Made by a program: the position numbers and the translations under genes
NCBI GenBank assembly: GCA_900066355.1
Contig: FMEL01000018.1
Coordinates: forward strand, 1 to 64,000
Origin: an uncultured Ruminococcus sp.
Lineage (GTDB): Bacteria > Bacillota > Clostridia > Lachnospirales > Lachnospiraceae
DNA length: 64,000 bases
Direction of reading: 5' to 3'
Part shown: piece by piece, positions 58,968-64,000 of the stretch
How positions within the stretch are numbered: position 1 is the first letter of the stretch
Layout: every line of letters begins with the position of its first letter
Notes under the pieces: generated by a model
Told to the model about the DNA's origin: nothing
The model's database searches: none
What the model saw: the letters and a program-made list of their open reading frames with translations, nothing else

Positions 58968-61361
58968 ATGAAAAAAATAGATTTTAATAAAAACTGGACA
59001 TGTAAATGTCTTACCAGAGATGAAGAACCATATTCTGTGACTCTTCCGCATGACGCCATGCGGAGTGAGCCGCGAACAGAAGAAAGTTTGAGCGAAGGAA
59101 ATTCCGGCTGGTATCTGGGCGGCGACTATGAATATACAAAACATGTTTTTGTACCGTCAGAGTACAGTGGCAAAAAGGTTCTCATCGAGTTTGAAAGTGT
59201 TTATCATAATGCAGAAGTTTATATTAATAGAAAGAAAGCTGCATACAGACCGTACGGATACACGAATTTTTATGTAGATACTGAAGGGCTTTTGAAATAT
59301 GAAGCACAGAATGAAATCCGTGTGATCGCACGAAATTCCGATCAGCCAAACAGCCGCTGGTATTCAGGAACAGGAATCTACCGTCCGGTATACCTCTGGA
59401 CAGGAGATAAAAAATATATCCCGGTAAACGGAATCAAAATTCACACAGTCAGTTATATGCCGGCTGTGATCGAGGTGGAGATTAAAACTTCCTGTCCGGG
59501 TATGTTAAATGTTGAAATTTTAGATAAAGAACACACTGTGCTTACAGAAAAAATCGAAAATACAGGAAAACCGTCCGTATTTCGTATGGAAATTCCGGAT
59601 GCAAAGCTCTGGGACTGTGATCATCCGAATTTTTACACCCTGCGTGCGACATTTGGAGAAGATGTTGTCGAGGAAACATTTGGAATCCGACTTCTTGAAT
59701 GGAACCCGGAAAATGGTCTTACGATCAACGGCAAAAGAGAAATTCTCCGTGGAGCCTGCGTGCATCATGATAACGGAGTACTTGGAGCATGTACCTATCC
59801 GGAGGCTGAGGAGAGAAGAGTTCGCATCCTCAAAGAAAACGGTTATAATGCAATTCGTTCTTCACATTATCCATGTTCTAAGGACTTGTTGGATGCCTGC
59901 GACCACCAGGGAATGCTGGTAATGGATGAGTATGTCGATGTCTGGTACATCCACAAGACAAAATATGATTATGTGGATTATCTTCAGGAATGGTGGCAGC
60001 AGGATCTTAAAGATATGGTAGAAAAAGACTATAACCATCCGTCTGTGATCATGTACTCTACCGGAAATGAAGTAGCAGAGACCGCACAGAAAAAAGGAAT
60101 CGAGCTTACCGGAAAAATGACAGATCATCTTCACAAACTTGATCCATACAGACCGGTAACCTGCGGAATCAATATTTTCTTTAACTTCTTAAGTTCCATG
60201 GGAATGGGCGTTTACAGCGACGATAAAGCAGAAAAAAGTGCACAGTCGGCAAAACAGGAAGCTGAGAAAAAAGAAAAGAAGAAACCGGTAGGAAGTGAAT
60301 TTTATAATACTCTTGCATGTCTGGTTGGAGATTATTTCATGAAGATTGGAGCAACACTTCCGCCATGTGACTGGAAAACAAAAGATGCTTTTGTAAACAT
60401 GGACATTGCAGGATATAACTACGGACTTTTCCGCTACAGGCACGACCTGAAGAAATATCCACAGCGTCTGATCCTGGGTACAGAGACTTTCTGCAAAGAC
60501 GCATACAGCTTCTGGGAGATTGCCAAAAAGAATAAACGAATCCTTGGGGATTTTGTCTGGTCAGGATGGGAATATATCGGAGAGACCGGAGACGGTGCCG
60601 CAGAATATGAGGATTACAAAGGCAAAATGCCACACACCAGAATGACCGGAAATAACGGACGAATCGACCTTCTCGGAAAACCTCGTGCGGAAGCAGCCTA
60701 TACAAGAGTTGCTTTTGAACGCGAAACAGGTCCGTTTATTGCCGTAAAACCTGTTTATCAGAAAGAAAAGCTGAATCTGACAGGATGGGCACTTACAAAG
60801 GCTCTGGAGAGCTGGTCATGGAGAGGGTGTGCCGGAGAAAAAGCGGAGGTTGAAGTCTTTGCAAGGGCAGCAGAAGTGGAACTTCTGGTCAATGGAAAGA
60901 AAGTAGCCCGTGGAAAAGTAAAGAAATGCAGGTCAAAATTCCACATTCCATATGAAGATGGTGAGATTACTGCAATTTCCTATGATAAAAACGGCCACGA
61001 GATCAACCGTCAGACTCTTGTAACAGCGAATGCACAGACAATCCTTCATATCAAACCGGAGCAGGAAACAGTGCAACCCGGTAAATTGCTGTTTGTTCCA
61101 ATGCAGTACGGAGACTTTATCGGGAACTGGAAACCGATGGAAAAACATCATCTCAAGGTTTCTGTTGAGAATGGAACACTTGAAGGTCTGGGAAGTGCCT
61201 GCTCCTATGTGGAAGGAAACTATGCACAGGATACCGTTGATACTTATTATGGTGAAGCGATGGCCGTGGTACGCGCCGGAGAAACTGATTCGGTAAAAAT
61301 CACTGTCTGTGATGAAGAAAAGACATATACCCGTGAGATTCCGATTGTAGCATTAAAATAG
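58968..61361 (+). CDS. Glycoside hydrolase family 2 (beta-galactosidase-type)
   Basis: A 797-residue GH2 enzyme. The sugar-binding domain (1-150) has WYSGTGIYRPVYLW, followed by an Ig-like domain (about 155-245) and the TIM barrel. The acid/base E368 lies in STGNEVAE and the nucleophile E506 in LGTETF. C-terminal Ig-like domains (DUF4982-like and a further one, about 620-797) complete it. No signal peptide is present. It could be a beta-galactosidase or beta-glucuronidase; sequence alone does not decide. Its ATG is one base after the stop of the GH78-like gene, so the two are coupled. Confidence 0.9.
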   Translation: MKKIDFNKNWTCKCLTRDEEPYSVTLPHDAMRSEPRTEESLSEGNSGWYLGGDYEYTKHVFVPSEYSGKKVLIEFESVYHNAEVYINRKKAAYRPYGYTNFYVDTEGLLKYEAQNEIRVIARNSDQPNSRWYSGTGIYRPVYLWTGDKKYIPVNGIKIHTVSYMPAVIEVEIKTSCPGMLNVEILDKEHTVLTEKIENTGKPSVFRMEIPDAKLWDCDHPNFYTLRATFGEDVVEETFGIRLLEWNPENGLTINGKREILRGACVHHDNGVLGACTYPEAEERRVRILKENGYNAIRSSHYPCSKDLLDACDHQGMLVMDEYVDVWYIHKTKYDYVDYLQEWWQQDLKDMVEKDYNHPSVIMYSTGNEVAETAQKKGIELTGKMTDHLHKLDPYRPVTCGINIFFNFLSSMGMGVYSDDKAEKSAQSAKQEAEKKEKKKPVGSEFYNTLACLVGDYFMKIGATLPPCDWKTKDAFVNMDIAGYNYGLFRYRHDLKKYPQRLILGTETFCKDAYSFWEIAKKNKRILGDFVWSGWEYIGETGDGAAEYEDYKGKMPHTRMTGNNGRIDLLGKPRAEAAYTRVAFERETGPFIAVKPVYQKEKLNLTGWALTKALESWSWRGCAGEKAEVEVFARAAEVELLVNGKKVARGKVKKCRSKFHIPYEDGEITAISYDKNGHEINRQTLVTANAQTILHIKPEQETVQPGKLLFVPMQYGDFIGNWKPMEKHHLKVSVENGTLEGLGSACSYVEGNYAQDTVDTYYGEAMAVVRAGETDSVKITVCDEEKTYTREIPIVALK

Positions 61362-61444
61362 AAAATTATAGGCAATATAAACAAAAACAAATATTATAAT
61401 TTGTGCAAGATTTCCTGAAAAACTTTGCTTGTGAAAATTCAATA

Positions 61445-61506
61445 AAAAAATGCTCCCATTTACGGCTGAAAAAGTGCAGTCTGCGAAAAAAATGGGAGCG
61501 TTTTTT
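61445..61506 (+). terminator. Terminator between GH2 and GH3 genes
   Basis: GCTCCCATTT (61452-61461) pairs with AAATGGGAGC (61490-61499); six Ts follow on the plus strand, and a run of As precedes. The 28-nt loop contains a small GCAG/CTGC hairpin. Confidence 0.85.
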
Positions 61507-61597
61507 AAATTCATGTTAAATTTAGAACATAGAAATTGCGGAAGCACTTGAGCGATGAGGCTTACCCATATTTCAGGGAAAGAAAGGAGCTACAAAC

Positions 61598-64000
61598 ATG
61601 AGCAGAAAAAGAAATATCTGGCGTGGTCTGACTACTCTTACAGCGTCTCTTCTGACCGTTTCTGTTGCGGCAGGACCTGTAGTAGACAGTTATCGTACAG
61701 ACATCGACAAATTTCTTGGTACAAAGAGCAGTGCGATGGTAACAGACAGTACAGATGAGGATCTGTATACATATAAGTCTGATTATTCCAGCACTACCGA
61801 ACTTCTTGATTCCATCGAGGATCTCGGAGAACGTATGAGTGAGGAAGGAACTGTTCTGTTAAAAAACGAGAACAATGCACTTCCGCTGACAAAGGATGAG
61901 ACACAAAAACTGTCTCTTCTCGGATTCTCCAGTTATTATCCGGTTCAGGGTGGTGACATGGGAAGTTCCCTGACCGAAAATGAGGGAACAGATGCAGATA
62001 CCGTAGATTTTGTTGAAGCATTAGCTGCAAAGGGATTTGGCATCAATGAAGATCTTCAGAAGCTGTACAAGAGTCTGGAATCTGAATTTAAGACAGAGGT
62101 GAATATGTGGGGGAACATCATGGAGTACTACCACATTACAGCACCTGCAACAGATGGTGTATTTGCAAGTAAAGAGCCATCGCAGGAAAAAATGGACAGC
62201 GTAGACAGCCAGTGGAAAGAATCCATGGATGATTACAATGTCATGCTGGTAACGATCGGACGTTCTTCCACAGAGAACGGAACTTATCTTCCGGGTGTGG
62301 ATGGCGTAGATGCATCCCAGAATCTGAATCAGACGGATCCGCTTGGATTAAGTGATGACGAACGTGACCTGATCAATGCTGCAGTCGAAGCAAAAGAAAA
62401 CAACGGCGGTAAAGTCATTGTTATGCTGAACAATGCAAATGCAATGGAGATTGATGAAATCAAAAACAATGATGGTGTAGACGCAATCATGGAAGTTGGC
62501 CTTCCGGGAGGCTACGGCTTCTATGGGGTTGCAGATATTCTTTCAGGAGAAGCAAACCCGTCCGGTCATCTGACAGACACTTATGCCGTAACAAATGCCA
62601 GTTCACCGGCTGCACAGAACTTTGGCGACTACGAGTGGACAAATGCAGACCCGGCTGTAAATATCAATGCAGAGGAAGTAGAAGCAGAAGGTATTTACAC
62701 AGGATATAAATATTATGAAACAAGATATGCGGATACTGTACTTGGACAGGGAAATGCAGATGCAACTGTAGGAAGTTCTACAGGAAAAGCATGGAACTAT
62801 GATGATGAAGTATCTTATCCATTTGGATATGGCCTTTCCTATACAACATTTGAACAGACTCTTAAGAGCGTAGATGTAGATCTTTCTGACAGAACTGTAA
62901 CTGCTGAGGTAGAAGTTAAGAATACCGGTGATGTTGCTGGTAAAGATGTTGTACAGCTTTATACTTCTGTTCCTTATACAGATTACGATGTAGAAAACAA
63001 AGTAGAAAAATCTGCTGTTCAGCTTCTGGACTATGAAAAAACAGATATGATCGAGCCGGGTGAAAGCCAGACTGTTACGATTACTGCTGATGCACAGGAT
63101 ATGGCAAGCTGGGACAGCACCTGCGATAACGAAGCGGGAACAACAGGTAACTGGATCCTTGACAACGGAACTTATTATTTCACTGTCGGAAATGGTGCAC
63201 ATGAGGCTGTAAATAATGTACTTGCTGCACAGAATCAGGATGTTGACGGAAACAAAGATAACGTGCAGACATGGGAACTTGGAGATTTTGACTCTTCTTC
63301 CTTCGCTGTAACCTTAAATGGTACACCGGTAGAAAATCAGCTTCAGGATGCTGACCTGAATAACTGGATGGAAGACACCGTTACTTATTTAAGCAGAAAC
63401 GACTGGGAAGGAACCTGGCCGGAAACATACAAAGATCTGACAGCTACAGATGAGATGATCAGCACTATGGCTGATGATTACAGTGATATCGAAGCAAATG
63501 GAGATCCGTCCTCTGTAACATTTGGTGCAGACAACGGAATGACTTTAGCAAACCTCAAAGGTGTAGATGATATTACAGATGAGAGATGGGGCACTCTGAT
63601 GGATCAGATCACTCTGGAAGAATGCCTGATCCGTACAGGGCTTGGCGGAACCAGCACAAAGGTTATCGAATCTATTACTTCTCCGGAAGCAATCCAGAAC
63701 GACGGACCGAACGGATTTAACTCTTATCCGCTGGGACAGTATGCAAACTCAGATGATTCTACAGGAGATCCTTGTGTGATCGCAGAGGATGATCCGAACC
63801 GTGAGTACAAGATGGGTGTTATGGCGGTTGAAACTGTAATCGGCCAGACATTCAGCAAACAGCTTGCAGAAGAATGGGGTAAAGTAATCGGTAACTATTC
63901 TCTGTGGGCAAATACAGCAATCTGGTGGGGTGTTGGAACAAACCTTCATCGTACACCGTACAATGCACGTAACCATGAATATTTCTCAGAAGATGCAGTT
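61598..64000 (+). CDS. GH3 beta-glucosidase-type enzyme with permuted domain order (3' end outside window)
   Basis: An open frame of 801 codons runs from ATG 61598 (AAAGGAG upstream) to the window end. A hydrophobic N-terminus (about 10-30) may be a signal or anchor. Domains then come in reverse order for GH3: the C-terminal-type domain first (EGTVLLKNENNALPL at about 85-100, to about 365), a YPFGYGLSYTTF loop and FnIII-like domain (about 405-510), and finally the N-terminal-type TIM barrel (from about 640; the last residues match the TPYNARNHEYFSED region). The nucleophile Asp motif (SDW) would follow after 64000. Permuted GH3 enzymes are known in rumen Clostridia. Confidence 0.9.
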   Translation, partial: MSRKRNIWRGLTTLTASLLTVSVAAGPVVDSYRTDIDKFLGTKSSAMVTDSTDEDLYTYKSDYSSTTELLDSIEDLGERMSEEGTVLLKNENNALPLTKDETQKLSLLGFSSYYPVQGGDMGSSLTENEGTDADTVDFVEALAAKGFGINEDLQKLYKSLESEFKTEVNMWGNIMEYYHITAPATDGVFASKEPSQEKMDSVDSQWKESMDDYNVMLVTIGRSSTENGTYLPGVDGVDASQNLNQTDPLGLSDDERDLINAAVEAKENNGGKVIVMLNNANAMEIDEIKNNDGVDAIMEVGLPGGYGFYGVADILSGEANPSGHLTDTYAVTNASSPAAQNFGDYEWTNADPAVNINAEEVEAEGIYTGYKYYETRYADTVLGQGNADATVGSSTGKAWNYDDEVSYPFGYGLSYTTFEQTLKSVDVDLSDRTVTAEVEVKNTGDVAGKDVVQLYTSVPYTDYDVENKVEKSAVQLLDYEKTDMIEPGESQTVTITADAQDMASWDSTCDNEAGTTGNWILDNGTYYFTVGNGAHEAVNNVLAAQNQDVDGNKDNVQTWELGDFDSSSFAVTLNGTPVENQLQDADLNNWMEDTVTYLSRNDWEGTWPETYKDLTATDEMISTMADDYSDIEANGDPSSVTFGADNGMTLANLKGVDDITDERWGTLMDQITLEECLIRTGLGGTSTKVIESITSPEAIQNDGPNGFNSYPLGQYANSDDSTGDPCVIAEDDPNREYKMGVMAVETVIGQTFSKQLAEEWGKVIGNYSLWANTAIWWGVGTNLHRTPYNARNHEYFSEDAV

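Noticed and set aside
61362..61597. Possible gene between the GH2 and GH3 genes
   Set aside because: Only a terminator and AT-rich leader are seen; short frames lack ribosome sites.
1..64000. rRNA, tRNA, CRISPR arrays, integrases or prophage genes
   Set aside because: Looked for on both strands; no repeat-spacer periodicity, rRNA-like segment, convincing cloverleaf, or transposase/integrase motif was found by eye.

Overview
The window is a chromosomal replication-origin region of a low-to-mid GC Firmicute, most likely a Lachnospiraceae member (Blautia/Ruminococcus/Dorea-like). The reasons are AGGAGG-type ribosome binding sites, SPKTG-type surface anchors, a SAM-I riboswitch before metK, Clostridia-style gene content and the order rpmH-dnaA-dnaN-yaaA-recF. 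The genus is an inference. The origin lies at about 21.0-23.0 kb. Most genes left of it read leftward and most genes right of it read rightward, so they follow fork movement.

Left arm (1-20.9 kb). The first 0.56 kb holds two near-identical 219-bp direct repeats built on long palindromes, with a perfect 16-bp parS (ParB-binding) site between them. Next come a NarL-type two-component system divergent from a three-gene ABC exporter (LnrJK/LnrLMN-like layout), an alpha/beta hydrolase and a threonine aldolase. A GldA-GldF-GldG-DUF4340 ABC operon follows. The conserved origin-left cluster rpmH-rnpA-yidD-yidC-jag-mnmE-mnmG-rsmG completes the arm. The noc/soj/spo0J genes that follow rsmG in Bacillus are absent here.

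Origin and right core (20.9-44.6 kb). The dnaA upstream region carries at least eight DnaA boxes, and the dnaA-dnaN gap carries further box-like sites and a duplicated palindromic motif. After dnaN, yaaA and recF comes an unusual 781-residue protein (TPR-like N-terminus, long acidic linker, degenerate AAA+ C-terminus). Then follow rsmA, a DUF1002-like secreted protein, an S1-domain protein, a CBS-domain pyrophosphatase, a flavin reductase, a shikimate kinase-like protein, murA, SAM riboswitch-metK, an OmpR-type two-component system, and a yaaO/gmk-like/holB/ricT/trmN6-like/rsmI cluster matching the Bacillus yaaO-yabC neighbourhood.

Accessory insertion and distal part (44.6-64 kb). A BTAD regulator with a possible degenerate GGDEF tail precedes a 1181-residue modular wall-anchored adhesin and an acidic secreted protein. 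gyrB and gyrA follow, then a membrane-anchored NTF2-like protein and a PlsC acyltransferase. The window ends in a glycoside hydrolase locus: a GH78-like rhamnosidase, a GH2 enzyme, and a domain-swapped GH3 enzyme cut by the window edge. I saw no rRNA, tRNA, CRISPR array, transposase or prophage gene.
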